A DNA stretch of 64,000 bases from Bacteroidota bacterium (GTDB taxonomy: Bacteria > Bacteroidota > Bacteroidia > Sphingobacteriales > Sphingobacteriaceae): assembly GCA_013286235.1 (NCBI GenBank), contig JABDGE010000011.1, positions 1 through 64,000 of the forward strand. The letters run 5' to 3'. The notes beneath the pieces were generated by a model that did not search any database, was not told the origin of the DNA, and saw only the letters and a list, made by a program, of their open reading frames with translations. Each line of letters opens with the position of its first letter. The stretch's first letter is position 1. Positions 34,890 through 43,849 of this stretch are shown piece by piece. The position numbers and the translations under genes are program-made.

Positions 34890-35723
34890 ATGAAAACAAA
34901 TTATAGGAAAGTCAGCATAGCGCTGGTAATAGCATTGCTGACCGCTTTTGCGGTAAAGGCACAACAGATCAGTGTACAGGATAAGTCGGCAGGAGACGCC
35001 GGCCGGTACGAAAACTACGATGTAACGAGTAACCGGGATGGCAAACAGGTGGAAAAGCTGCAAACCAACTGGAACAATAAGCAATACAAGATGGAATTGG
35101 TGAATGATAAGATGACCGCGCTGTATGTAGAGGGCGAAAAGATCCCGGCGGCTGACTGGGGGAAATATAGCAAAGTGATAGCGGAAATAAGGGAACAAAT
35201 AAGAAAAGACAAGATACAGGCAAAGCTTGACCAGGCCCAGGCTAAACGCGACCAGCAGCAGGCAGTGAAAGACGAGGAGCAGGCTAAGCGCGACCAGGAG
35301 CAAGCGTTGCGCGACCAGGCTGAAGCAAAGGTAGCGCAGGAACAAGCCGTGAACGACCAGATACAGGCCAAGCGCGACCAGGAACAGGCTGTCCGCGACC
35401 AGGAGCAGGCAAAAAAGGACCAGGAACAGGCAAGGCTTGACCAGATTCAAGCCAAAAAAGACCAGGAACAGGCTGCCGAAGACCAGCATTTAATGAAACA
35501 AATGATCGCAGACCTGATAGCTGATAAAATTGTTCCCGATGAAGAAAGCCTTAAGGAGGTGACTTTAAATGCTGATGAAATGACCGTGAATGGGGTAAAA
35601 CAACCGGACGCCGTTTATCAGAAATATAAAACCAAGTACAACCGTTTTGCTTTGGGCGATTTCTCCTATGGTAATGAACAAAGCAATTACCGGGGCATTC
35701 ACATGAGCAGGCAGGAGCGTTGA
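34890..35723 (+). CDS. Secreted heptad-repeat protein, Asp type
   Basis: 277 aa, same layout as the preceding gene. Signal peptide about 1-23 (ending AVKAQ). N-terminal domain has [20 protein letters not shown] and [20 protein letters not shown]; then about 13 Q-x-Q-A-x-x-D heptads (about 108-198); C-terminal domain has [20 protein letters not shown] and [14 protein letters not shown]. The end domains match the first paralogue closely, but heptads use Asp where the other uses Asn. The gap to the first paralogue is 94 bases, so they may share one transcript with it. Confidence 0.8.
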   Translation: MKTNYRKVSIALVIALLTAFAVKAQQISVQDKSAGDAGRYENYDVTSNRDGKQVEKLQTNWNNKQYKMELVNDKMTALYVEGEKIPAADWGKYSKVIAEIREQIRKDKIQAKLDQAQAKRDQQQAVKDEEQAKRDQEQALRDQAEAKVAQEQAVNDQIQAKRDQEQAVRDQEQAKKDQEQARLDQIQAKKDQEQAAEDQHLMKQMIADLIADKIVPDEESLKEVTLNADEMTVNGVKQPDAVYQKYKTKYNRFALGDFSYGNEQSNYRGIHMSRQER

Positions 35724-35905
35724 GTGAGTGGCAGTAGCGGTAGCAGTAGCAGTAGCAGTTTGTTCATAGTTCATAGCCGGAGGATAGGTGAATGAGTGGC
35801 AGTTGCAGTAGCAGTTGCAGTTTGTTCATGGTTCATGGTTCATAGCCGGAGGTTAGGTGAATGAGTGGCAGTTGCAGTTTGTTCATGGTTCATAGCGGGA
35901 GGTTA
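35723..35905. repeat. Roughly 68-base tandem repeat with gtggcagttgcagt core
   Basis: Copies start near 35723, 35790 and 35859. Each contains gagtggcagt...gcagtttgttcat followed by catagccggaggttaggtga. The gtggcagtagcagt core resembles the core of the 94-base array at 21392. Confidence 0.75.
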
Positions 35906-36010
35906 GTGATCCGCCGTCGCTGCCTCCTTCGCCTTAGCTACGGCTGCTGATAAAAGCAATGGCCGACGAAGAAGCGAAAGTAATACAGGCCGTGAATTAA
36001 TGAACTAATC

Positions 36011-36055
36011 ATGACAAAGAACTATTTGAAAATGGCCTTTCGGAGTTTAATATAA
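36011..36055 (+). pseudogene. Tiny remnant of an FtsX/MacB-like permease start
   Basis: Reads MTKNYLKMAFRSLI then a stop. This matches the characteristic first residues of Bacteroidetes ABC-transporter permeases of the FtsX/MacB type. The rest of the gene is absent. A remnant is the simplest reading, chance is possible. Confidence 0.35.
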
Positions 36056-36162
36056 AAATTTTTTTTCTGATAACGTAACTATTGAGCAATATCTCCGTAG
36101 AAAAGGGCATAATTTGATAAATTATATTTTTTGATAGATTATCCTAAGAAAGGACAAAACTC

Positions 36163-36315
36163 ATGGTACAGAAATTAAATTCCTTTAAATCAGATTTTTA
36201 CAATGTATTTGTAAAGGGCGAAGCAAGCAGTATGCAGATGGCGCGAGTTTTTATCGTACTGGCAATCCCCGTGATGGTTGTTTTCCTGCTGGGTTTGCAC
36301 AACATCAGGTATTGA
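36163..36315 (+). CDS. 50-aa single-pass membrane peptide
   Basis: Preceded by an aaagga ribosome site. A soluble N-terminal half (LNSFKSDFYNVFVKGEASSM) is followed by one membrane helix (RVFIVLAIPVMVVFLLGLH, about 28-46) and a short basic end. No signal peptide. Family unknown. Confidence 0.5.
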   Translation: MVQKLNSFKSDFYNVFVKGEASSMQMARVFIVLAIPVMVVFLLGLHNIRY

Positions 36316-36478
36316 CTATTGCCAACCGGAACTAAAAACAGCGGATAGCAACCAACGTAAAGCCTTGGGAACGCAGCAAATGACGATCGATCTTTGAGCG
36401 GGCCCAACGCCTTTTAAGCTCTGCCGATGACAGACATGCCGCTGAATTTTTTAATGCCAGACAGAAACCGGCGCAAGG

Positions 36479-36898
36479 TTACTTTTCCAAATTATCATTG
36501 CCCGCCGCGTTAAGGTCCATGTCAGCAGTCATGGGATTGGCGTAATTGAAGCCGAAATCGCGGTAAACAGGCCTTCCGAAAATATCCGTGTAATAAAATC
36601 CAAAATTACGGTTCAGTAAGAAAGGATTTCTTTTCAAATAAGCGATCATGTTTAATGGAAAGAGTCCATTGTCAAGATAAGAAATGATCGCCCCCCTCTT
36701 GAAATGCGCTTTAGCTATATTGTAGCTAACAAAACGCAGCCCGGTGTGTGGTTTGGACGTGGATATTTGGCGTACAACCTGTTGGGGCCGGGCGCTTTTC
36801 CGCGGTCCCGTCTTATTGGTGGGAAATAATTGGGCGCATTGAATAAAGACAAAAGCGGCGCCGACGAAAAACAAAAAATTGAGTAACAATTGTTTCAT
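36479..36898 (-). CDS. Hypothetical lipoprotein, 139 aa
   Basis: N-terminal lipoprotein signal (LLNFLFFVGAAFVFIQC, Cys at about 21). The mature part is basic and aromatic, with FVSYNIAKAHFKRGAIISYL and repeated NFGFYYTD / DFGFNYAN segments. No family recognised. A -7 box lies 57 bases upstream. Confidence 0.65.
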   Translation of the reverse strand: MKQLLLNFLFFVGAAFVFIQCAQLFPTNKTGPRKSARPQQVVRQISTSKPHTGLRFVSYNIAKAHFKRGAIISYLDNGLFPLNMIAYLKRNPFLLNRNFGFYYTDIFGRPVYRDFGFNYANPMTADMDLNAAGNDNLEK

Positions 36899-36954
36899 AG
36901 CAGATCTCTTTAAGGTAGCGATTAAAAAGATGCTTTATAAGCAACATTTTAATT

Positions 36955-36962
36955 CAAATATA
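36955..36962 (-). promoter_or_regulatory. -7 box TATATTTG for the 139-aa lipoprotein gene
   Basis: TAnnTTTG match on the minus strand 57 bases before the ATG at 36898. Confidence 0.4.
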
Positions 36963-37110
36963 ATAAATTAAAAGCAAAGTTGGTATAGGATAAACACGAT
37001 TTTTCATACGTAGTTTTACGTATTTTACATGAAAACTCTTTCCGAGATTTATTTCTCCTAAGCAAATGGTTGTTTTTGGGTATTCCTGGCAATATTTTGC
37101 ACAGATCTGC

Positions 37111-37118
37111 TACCTTTG
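37111..37118 (+). promoter_or_regulatory. -7 box TACCTTTG of the HAD gene
   Basis: Perfect TAnnTTTG match 16 bases before the ATG at 37135. It lies inside the open frame that starts at 37066, which shows that the longer frame is not the gene start. Confidence 0.65.
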
Positions 37119-37134
37119 CGGTCAAATAGTCAAC

Positions 37135-37779
37135 ATGCCCCTTTCGTTAAAAAACAAATTCGACAGTATCATTTTCGACCTTGACGGGACACTTTGGGAC
37201 AGCACCGGCAATGTGGCGAAAGCCTGGCAAGAGGCTATTGAGCAGGTAGACTATGTTGATGAGGTGATGACCCGTGAAAAGATCCGTTCGATCACCGGGT
37301 TGGCCTACAACGTGATCTTCGATAAACTTTTCCCACATCTTGACGTCGAAAAACGTACCGAGCTGATGGGCATTTGCGCCAAAAGCGAGCTTGATCTTTT
37401 ACACGAACAGGGTGGGGATCTATACCCGAGCCTCGACGCGACGCTCGATTACCTGGCCCGTAAATACAGGCTGTTTATTGTGAGCAACTGCCAGAGCGGG
37501 TATATCGAGGTTTTTTTAAAACTGAGCGGAACCACTCACTATTTTTCGGGACATCAATGTTATGGGACCAAAGGCAATCCAAAAGCCGAAAATATTAAAG
37601 ATATTGTAAACGATCATCAACTTGAAGCACCAGTTTATGTGGGTGATACGATGGGCGATTATGACGCAGCAACAAAAGCAGGCGTTCCGTTTATCTTCGC
37701 GGATTATGGATTTGGGACGGTTGAAAAAGGACAAATAACCACCATCAGCACGTTCAGTGACCTGGTGGAACTGCTTTAA
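37135..37779 (+). CDS. HAD-superfamily phosphatase (phosphoglycolate phosphatase-like)
   Basis: 214 aa from the ATG at 37135; the longer frame from 37066 contains the -7 box and is excluded. Motif I is FDLDGTLWDS (nucleophile D15, D17), a cap domain follows, motif II is IVSNCQS, and motif IV is VGDTMGDYDAA. This is the PGP/beta-phosphoglucomutase subgroup of small-molecule phosphatases. Substrate unknown. Confidence 0.88.
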   Translation: MPLSLKNKFDSIIFDLDGTLWDSTGNVAKAWQEAIEQVDYVDEVMTREKIRSITGLAYNVIFDKLFPHLDVEKRTELMGICAKSELDLLHEQGGDLYPSLDATLDYLARKYRLFIVSNCQSGYIEVFLKLSGTTHYFSGHQCYGTKGNPKAENIKDIVNDHQLEAPVYVGDTMGDYDAATKAGVPFIFADYGFGTVEKGQITTISTFSDLVELL

Positions 37780-37962
37780 TACCGCAATAGCTGCCTGACA
37801 AGCAAGCGACAAAGATTGGAAGGTATGGATTCCATCTACCCCCGCCGTGATTCCGTAAAATGCGGGAAGATTTTTTGATCTGCAGGATTTTTTTTAATTT
37901 TATGGTGGTAGTCGATATGCTTTTTAACGATCTCTAACCTCTAAACACTGATCTCTAACCCC

Positions 37963-39249
37963 ATGCTTTTCCCGGAGGATTTTCTGCATTATATATGGAA
38001 ATTTCGCCTGTTTGAACGCGCGGATCTGAAAACTACGGAAGATGATTCCCTGGAGATCTATTCGGCAGGATTGCACAACTCCGACTCGGGGCCTGATTTC
38101 CATAATGCAAGGATTAAAATAGGGGATACAGTTTGGGCCGGCAACGTGGAGGTGCATTTGTCGTCGTCCGACTGGAAAAAGCATGGACATAGCGGGGATG
38201 GCTCCTACAACAATGTTATCCTTCATGTGGTTTACCGGGATGATGAGCCCCTCGTGCTGCCCAATGGCCGCAGGGTGCCTACATTGGTATTGCAGGACCG
38301 CATTCCCGATGATCTTTACGGCCGGTACCACAAACTGATATTCGGCGAGAAAACTATCATCCCCTGCGAAGCAAATATCGGCTCGGTAGACAGCATGACG
38401 CTGCAAAACTGGCTTACCCGTGTTTTGGTTGAGCGGCTGGAAAAACGGTCGGCCGCGGTTACAACGGCACTTGAGTTAAACAGGGGTGATTGGGAGGAAA
38501 CGTTTTACCAATTTTTAGCCGCGAATTTCGGGTTTAAAACCAATGCGCTGCCGTTTGAGCTGTTGGCTAAATCGCTGCCGCAAAACATCCTGGCGAAACA
38601 TAAAAATAACCCAACCCAGGTGGAAGCGCTCATCTTTGGACAGGCCGGTTTTTTGGAACAAGAATTTAAGGATGCGTATCCGCAGAAACTTAAGATTGAG
38701 TATACCTTCCTTCGTCAAAAATATAAACTGACGCCTGTCGACAATCATTTATGGAAGTTTATGCGCCTTCGGCCGGCGAATTTCCCGACGATAAGGCTGG
38801 CACAATTTGCGGCGCTGGTGTTACAATCCAATCATTTATTTTCAAAACTATTGGAGATCAAAGACGTAAAAGTGCTGAAGGGCCTGTTTACCGATGTTAA
38901 GGTTAACACGTATTGGGAAAATCACTACCGCTTTGACCAGGAATCGGCGCCATCGGCAAAGCAGATGGGCGAGGCTTCGGTTAATATCCTGCTGTTGAAT
39001 ACATTGGCCCTGTTTTTGTTCAGCTATGGTAAGCACAACGGGTTGCAGTACTTTATCAGCCGAAGTTTAGCTTTGCTGGAGTTTTTGCCACACGAGGATA
39101 ATAAAATTGTGGAAGATTTTAGTACCTTAGGGGTCAAAATAAAGAATGCGTTTGAATCGCAGGCATTGCTGGAGTTAAAAAACAACTACTGCAATTATAA
39201 AAAGTGCCTGCAGTGCGGAATTGGCAATAAGATTTTAAGATATGCGTGA
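37963..39249 (+). CDS. DUF2851 family protein
   Basis: 428 aa, soluble. Recognised from its N-terminus (FPEDFLHYIWKFRLFERADL, IYSAGLHNSDSGPDFHNARI, GNVEVHLSSSDWKKHGH), which is highly conserved in Bacteroidetes. Family function unknown. The NSDSGPDFHNA...EVH pattern resembles a nuclease-like core, but that is only an impression. A cysteine cluster sits at the C-terminus (NYCNYKKCLQCGIG). It overlaps the next gene by 8 bases. Confidence 0.85.
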   Translation: MLFPEDFLHYIWKFRLFERADLKTTEDDSLEIYSAGLHNSDSGPDFHNARIKIGDTVWAGNVEVHLSSSDWKKHGHSGDGSYNNVILHVVYRDDEPLVLPNGRRVPTLVLQDRIPDDLYGRYHKLIFGEKTIIPCEANIGSVDSMTLQNWLTRVLVERLEKRSAAVTTALELNRGDWEETFYQFLAANFGFKTNALPFELLAKSLPQNILAKHKNNPTQVEALIFGQAGFLEQEFKDAYPQKLKIEYTFLRQKYKLTPVDNHLWKFMRLRPANFPTIRLAQFAALVLQSNHLFSKLLEIKDVKVLKGLFTDVKVNTYWENHYRFDQESAPSAKQMGEASVNILLLNTLALFLFSYGKHNGLQYFISRSLALLEFLPHEDNKIVEDFSTLGVKIKNAFESQALLELKNNYCNYKKCLQCGIGNKILRYA

Positions 39250-39472
39250 AAGATTGCAAAGGATAATCACTTTTTTTGAACGGTACTCCTTCGGGGTGTG
39301 TACTTACCTGGGCGAAAAATTCAATGTTTCCATCACCAAGATCAGGCTGTTTTTTATTTACTCTTCTTTTTTGGCGGTTGGTTTCCCGCTGATTGTTTAC
39401 ATATTCGCCGGAATCGTGCTTGATATCCGCAACTATGTTAAAAGAGTTCGGATGCGGGTGATGGATCTGTAA
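39242..39472 (+). CDS. PspC-domain membrane protein
   Basis: 76 aa: a GVCTYLGEKFNVSITKIRLFF segment typical of PspC, then one membrane helix (about 40-62). PspC-type proteins are linked to envelope stress. Starts inside the last codons of the DUF2851 gene (8-base overlap), so translation is coupled. Confidence 0.85.
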   Translation: MRERLQRIITFFERYSFGVCTYLGEKFNVSITKIRLFFIYSSFLAVGFPLIVYIFAGIVLDIRNYVKRVRMRVMDL

Positions 39473-39490
39473 AGCTTGTTAGTTATTATC

Positions 39491-39622
39491 ATGACAAGAA
39501 GTGATAAGATACTCGTCGATAGTTTGATCTTCTTGGTTCAGGCGGTCTCGTTTTTCTTTATTTTGAAGGTCATTTGGAAAAGCAAGAAGGACGACGCAGG
39601 AAGTCCTCAATCTAAAGGGTAA
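39491..39622 (+). CDS. 43-aa possible membrane peptide
   Basis: One membrane helix (LIFLVQAVSFFFILKVIW) and a basic tail. No good ribosome site. Weak evidence for coding. Confidence 0.25.
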   Translation: MTRSDKILVDSLIFLVQAVSFFFILKVIWKSKKDDAGSPQSKG

Positions 39623-39625
39623 CTT

Positions 39626-39905
39626 TTAAACTTTGGGCCGAGACTCGGACTTATGGCTTTTGTCACGTTTATGACCGACTGGTCTTGTTGGTGACAACAC
39701 CAACAAGGGCGAAAAGAAGAGGACGCTGGGAGTTCTCCGCTCAGGAAGTGACTGGCAAACTTTGTTCAGCAGGCTTGAACCTATGGCTTCTGTCACGGTA
39801 ATTACAGACTGGTCTTGTTGGTGAAAACACCAACAAGGGCGAAAAACGACGATGCCGGGAGTGCTCAATCCAAGCAGTGAACGGGAAACTTTGGACAACA
39901 GGCTT
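39626..39905. repeat. 130-base tandem repeat with conserved hairpin
   Basis: Three starts about 130 bases apart (aaactttg at 39629, 39757 and 39887); two full copies carry a perfect ten-base stem, cttgttggtg ... caccaacaag, at 39684-39707 and 39814-39837, with loops acaa and aaaa. Stem bases are identical in both copies while flanks vary. The stretch would also read as a 101-aa minus-strand frame, which I reject. Confidence 0.82.
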
Positions 39906-39937
39906 GAACTTAGGGCTAATTGCTGGCTCAAATCAAA

Positions 39938-40405
39938 TCAATCATTTATTGGCGCCAATACGTCCTCTTTGAGTTTATTTGTCAAATTTGAATCCAAACC
40001 TTTTTCGGAAAGCAATGAAATTAAATTGTTCAGATAATCTTGGGCCTCCCACTTATGAAGATAATAAGTGTTGATTATAGAATTCTTTTCATAAAGAGAT
40101 ATCTGTAAGCATCCATATTCGGTAAAGTTCTGTCTGGAATCTTTTCCCGCTGGTTTATCGTCAATAACGAATGAAACAATGTTCGATAAGGCTTTCTCGT
40201 TAGTTATTACCCGATCAATCATTCCACCGTTTTCAGTTGTGTCGATGTTAGTTAACTTCGCCATACTTATGTAAAATATATCTCGCGGAACATCACTATT
40301 GCCGATTGGACTGATTTTAACATAATCAAACTTCACATTTTGAGGAGATCGACAACTCATCATAGTCATCAATAAGGATGAAATAATTAAATTCAGTTTT
40401 TTCAT
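39938..40405 (-). CDS. Hypothetical lipoprotein, 155 aa
   Basis: Lipoprotein signal (LIISSLLMTMMSC, Cys at 18). The mature part is about 138 aa, mixed alpha/beta by composition, with no recognised family. Contains DIFYISMAKLTNIDTTE and YYLHKWEAQDYLNNLISLL. Confidence 0.65.
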   Translation of the reverse strand: MKKLNLIISSLLMTMMSCRSPQNVKFDYVKISPIGNSDVPRDIFYISMAKLTNIDTTENGGMIDRVITNEKALSNIVSFVIDDKPAGKDSRQNFTEYGCLQISLYEKNSIINTYYLHKWEAQDYLNNLISLLSEKGLDSNLTNKLKEDVLAPIND

Positions 40406-40473
40406 AATCGAAATTATTTTCCGACGCCTATGCTTGTAGTTTTAATTAAAGGACCAGTCCGGCCTGGCAATCA

Positions 40474-42459
40474 TCAACGTTTCTCCGGATACAAATGCAC
40501 CACCTGCCCACCACCAGCCGCCAGCATCATTGACAGCACAGATTGCCTGTTCACGTTTTCCATCCGTTTCACTAAATGATTCAAGTCAGGGTCTGTTGAA
40601 GGTGCATCGCTCCAGATATCGGCGGTATAATTTCCATCCGGCAGGAAATCAAGTGCGTGAGTTATTGTCCTTGCATCATGATTGGTGATGGCGCCGACGT
40701 ACCAATCTCTGCCTTTGCGGCGGGCAATGGCGAGGTATTCGCCGGGTTTGGCATCAATTACATGTGTTTCGTCCCAGGTGGTGGGAACTTGTTGAATAAA
40801 TTCAAAACCGGGTTGGTTAATGTAAGCATCGGGGTCATCGCAAACCATTCCGAGGGCGTTCTCCAGCACCACGTACATAGCGAGCATATGGCAGCGGGTG
40901 CCCATTACATAGGGCCGGGTATAATGTATTTTAAACTGCGCGGGCGAGGCGGCCCTGAAACCGCCCAAATGATAATCGGTTGATCCGGCCAGCAGGCGGG
41001 TAAAGGGGATATTGACGTCGGCATCGGGCGTTACCCAATTGCTCCATTTATCATTCTCGTAGTTAAGGGTGCCTTCGCGGGTAAACTCATTGGGCCAGGT
41101 GCGGCTTTCGCCGGTTGGCTTGTACGCGCCATGAAACTGGATATGGAGATGATGCTGCGCGGCCTTCTGTAATATCTCCTCCTGCATGTTTACCATTTCC
41201 TGGTCGTCGCGGTCCATAAAGTCGCACATCAGGCCTTTAATGCCCCATTTCTCATATTGGGTAAAAGTCTCATCCAGCTTAGGGTATAAGGCATAAAAAT
41301 GTACCCAAACCCGTATGCCGACGCCTTTTTTAGCGGCGGAGTCACAAACCTGCTGCATATCCAAACCCGAAACTGCTTTTGACGGGTCGGCATGCGGGCC
41401 GGGCTGAAAACCGGCGCCGTCGTTAACATACCATTCATGCAAGCCGTACTCTACAACAGAATGGTATTCGAGGCCGTATTTGGCGCAGAAATCCACATAG
41501 TACATATTGGTTACGTAGTTGTTGCCCGGGGCGTTAATGGTGTCGGGTACGACATCGCCGTTCCACCAGGGGAAGGTAGTTTTGCCAGGCTTTATCCAGG
41601 AAAGATCATTTATTTTACAGGGTTCGCTCAAATTGGTGAGGATGTTCGATTCAATGAGGGCACCCACACGGTCGCTGATCATCATCACGCGCCAGGGGCT
41701 GTTGTGAGGCAGCGTGGCTTTAACTTTTAGTTCGGTTTGATGGGGGAGGGGTGAAAGCCGGGTTTCGAGCAGGTTGTTATGCTTCAGGAGGTACATGCCG
41801 GCATAGTCGTGCAGGTTTGCCTCGGTTATAGCAAGGAAAAGATTGTTGGGGTATTCAAACAACGCGGGCATATCCATCAATGTGTCTGCCTGCAGGTGGG
41901 CGAGGTCAATTTTTGTGTAGAGCCCCTCGTGCGAAGTGGTATAGTTATGCCGGTACATTACAGTAGCTACCGGGTTTTCGGTGAGGTTGAAGGAATCGAG
42001 CTCATCGGTTATATTTACCATATCGGCCCATTGCTTTTGCTCCGGAATGATGTACCTGAAAGCCGCGCCATCATTAAAAACCCTTATTTCGATCTGCAAG
42101 GTTCTTTTCAGGCCGTCTTTTTCGACTACGGTAACGATTATATCATTGCTTTCGCTGTGAACCTGGCTGGTTTTTCCGGTGATCAATGGATAGGCTTCTA
42201 CGATTCTTTGCGGCATGGCTGCAGTGATCGTTAAGGCATCATCAATCGCGCCGCCTTCTTTAAAAACCAGTTTCAACCTGGATACGTCAACCATCAACAC
42301 GCCCTTGTAGCTCACTCTATAAAATAAGCCATCCTTATCTGTACTGAGGCTGAATTTAATCTTTGAATCTGGCGAGGTTACTGTAAAAACTTTTGCGGCA
42401 AATGTATTTGCAGTACCTAAAAGGCACATGGCAAGTGTCAGACAGATAAAAAAACGCAT
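40474..42459 (-). CDS. GH97-family glycoside hydrolase
   Basis: 661 aa from the ATG at 42459, which gives a signal peptide (RFFICLTLAMCLLGTANTFAA); the frame is open ten codons further. GH97 N-terminal beta-domain (VTSPDSKIKFSLSTDKDGLF), then the barrel with GYHSV...EYGL and LMCDFMDRDDQE (D413/D416). The family splits into inverting alpha-glucosidases (Glu base) and retaining alpha-galactosidases (Asp nucleophile). The DFMD segment suggests the second type, by inference. Secreted or periplasmic. Confidence 0.9.
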   Translation of the reverse strand: MRFFICLTLAMCLLGTANTFAAKVFTVTSPDSKIKFSLSTDKDGLFYRVSYKGVLMVDVSRLKLVFKEGGAIDDALTITAAMPQRIVEAYPLITGKTSQVHSESNDIIVTVVEKDGLKRTLQIEIRVFNDGAAFRYIIPEQKQWADMVNITDELDSFNLTENPVATVMYRHNYTTSHEGLYTKIDLAHLQADTLMDMPALFEYPNNLFLAITEANLHDYAGMYLLKHNNLLETRLSPLPHQTELKVKATLPHNSPWRVMMISDRVGALIESNILTNLSEPCKINDLSWIKPGKTTFPWWNGDVVPDTINAPGNNYVTNMYYVDFCAKYGLEYHSVVEYGLHEWYVNDGAGFQPGPHADPSKAVSGLDMQQVCDSAAKKGVGIRVWVHFYALYPKLDETFTQYEKWGIKGLMCDFMDRDDQEMVNMQEEILQKAAQHHLHIQFHGAYKPTGESRTWPNEFTREGTLNYENDKWSNWVTPDADVNIPFTRLLAGSTDYHLGGFRAASPAQFKIHYTRPYVMGTRCHMLAMYVVLENALGMVCDDPDAYINQPGFEFIQQVPTTWDETHVIDAKPGEYLAIARRKGRDWYVGAITNHDARTITHALDFLPDGNYTADIWSDAPSTDPDLNHLVKRMENVNRQSVLSMMLAAGGGQVVHLYPEKR

Positions 42460-42558
42460 GAAATTTAGTTTATGAAACGGATGATGCAATAAATGTAGCG
42501 AATAACATTTACTGTATCATAAAAGGCGGGATTTATCGTTCAGTTGACTGAAATAATT

Positions 42559-42668
42559 AAGCCATTGCGGGCTACGCGGCGAGCCAATAAATGAAAGCCG
42601 TTGCAAGCTGACCGAACATTTACGTGCCATGCACTGCATGGAGGCTGCCTTGTAACCCGCAATGGCTT
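42559..42668. repeat. 110-base element with 13-base inverted ends
   Basis: aagccattgcggg (42559-42571) pairs perfectly with cccgcaatggctt (42656-42668). Inside is ccatgc-act-gcatgg. The right arm touches the stop codon of the next minus-strand gene. Could be a terminator region or a non-autonomous mobile element. Confidence 0.6.
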
Positions 42669-43039
42669 TATATCAGTCGTCCGGTTTTGAAAGCGTCCTG
42701 CAGGTTGCTTACCCTGAACTTTGGTTTATAGATCTTGTTCGACAGGCTTTTTACCCAATTTGAGTTATAGCCGAACAAAGTGCGTATAACTTTAACGCTG
42801 GCCGACCCTTTTGGGTATCCATATTTGTACCAACTGAACTTTGACTGATCGATCCGGAAAGTTTCGGCAAACTCGGCCAGGAACAGATCCATCTCGATAT
42901 CGGCAATGTCCAGATCCAGATCGATGCTGGTTTCCAGGTTTAATGTGCCAGGATCAACCTTGCTGATCTTGTACCGGCTGCAGTAATCAATAATAAACTC
43001 CTTTAACTGCGGATGAACCTCTTCCATTTGCATCAACAT
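42668..43039 (-). CDS. DUF1493-like small protein
   Basis: 123 aa, acidic N-terminal half. LNLETSIDLDLDIADIEMDL followed by FLAEFAETFRIDQSKFSWYK matches the acyl-carrier-like pattern of DUF1493. There is no Ser in a phosphopantetheine DSL context, so it is not a working carrier. Function unknown. Confidence 0.65.
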   Translation of the reverse strand: MLMQMEEVHPQLKEFIIDYCSRYKISKVDPGTLNLETSIDLDLDIADIEMDLFLAEFAETFRIDQSKFSWYKYGYPKGSASVKVIRTLFGYNSNWVKSLSNKIYKPKFRVSNLQDAFKTGRLI

Positions 43040-43152
43040 TGTCGGGATTATTTACTCTATAAGACAACGTAAATTTTAGCAAGGTTGCATGCGTGGGGAT
43101 AAAAAAAGGAAAATTGATAGAAGAATTTATATCGCTCGATTTCAATCAAGCC

Positions 43153-43665
43153 CTATGATAATATTTTTTCCATAACGATAAGCTCGATCGGCTGTTTCGG
43201 GATACCGAACCGTGTGCCTGCGTGGAAGGGCTGCGTTTCGCCGGTTGCATGGTAGCCGCGTCGTTCGTACCAGCCGATCAGCTCGTGCCGGGTGCTGATG
43301 ACGGTCATGATAAGTGTTTGGCAGTTGATTTGCCGTGCATGTTCCTCGGCCGCTAGCAACAGCTCGCGGCCAATGCCCTTGCCCTGCAGCAAGGGCGAAA
43401 CGCTGAACATGCCTACATAAAGTTTGGGCAGCCTTTCCTCAAGATAAACACAGCCGATGATGCGGCCGTCATCGCCGGTGTATTTGAGGATAGAAACCCC
43501 GGGCGTGCTAAAGTATCCGCTCAATATATCCTCGTCTATCCTTATCCCGTCGAGCAAATGGGCTTCTGTGGTCCACCCCTGTTTGCTGCTTTCACCCCGA
43601 TAGGCGCTGTTTACCAATAGGTTAAGCTCCGGTACATCGGTAATTGTTGCTTTTGAAACTGCCAT
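43153..43665 (-). CDS. GNAT-family N-acetyltransferase
   Basis: 170 aa. Acetyl-CoA binding motif PLLQGKGIGRELLLAAEEHA (QxxGxG), a first-strand ELNLLVNSAYRG segment, and the TLIMTVISTRHELIGWYERRGY C-terminal pair typical of GNAT enzymes. Substrate unknown. Confidence 0.9.
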   Translation of the reverse strand: MAVSKATITDVPELNLLVNSAYRGESSKQGWTTEAHLLDGIRIDEDILSGYFSTPGVSILKYTGDDGRIIGCVYLEERLPKLYVGMFSVSPLLQGKGIGRELLLAAEEHARQINCQTLIMTVISTRHELIGWYERRGYHATGETQPFHAGTRFGIPKQPIELIVMEKILS

Positions 43666-43681
43666 ATAAAAATTGAAGGCA

Positions 43682-43689
43682 CAAACCTA
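43682..43689 (-). promoter_or_regulatory. -7 box TAGGTTTG of the GNAT gene
   Basis: TAnnTTTG match on the minus strand 17 bases before the ATG at 43665. Confidence 0.5.
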
Positions 43690-43849
43690 TAATTTTTTAT
43701 CAGCATGTGCCAGCTCCTTATACTTATTCCCCGGCAAATTCCGTTATGTAACAATTTGATGGGCTAACGATGAATGATTAAACTTTCATCGAAACCATTA
43801 GTTAAACATTCAAGGAAATAATTTAATCATATTAAAAAAAACCACAGCT

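Noticed and set aside
34662-35489. 275-aa minus-strand frame opposite the heptad genes
   Set aside because: Antisense of repetitive heptad codons gives a long Leu-rich frame; the sense genes have signal peptides and conserved end domains.
37066-37134. Longer N-terminus for the HAD phosphatase
   Set aside because: The extension contains the -7 promoter box, so it lies upstream of or at the transcription start.
39626-39931. 101-aa minus-strand frame
   Set aside because: It covers the 130-base hairpin repeats, starts and ends within them, and lacks protein-like composition.
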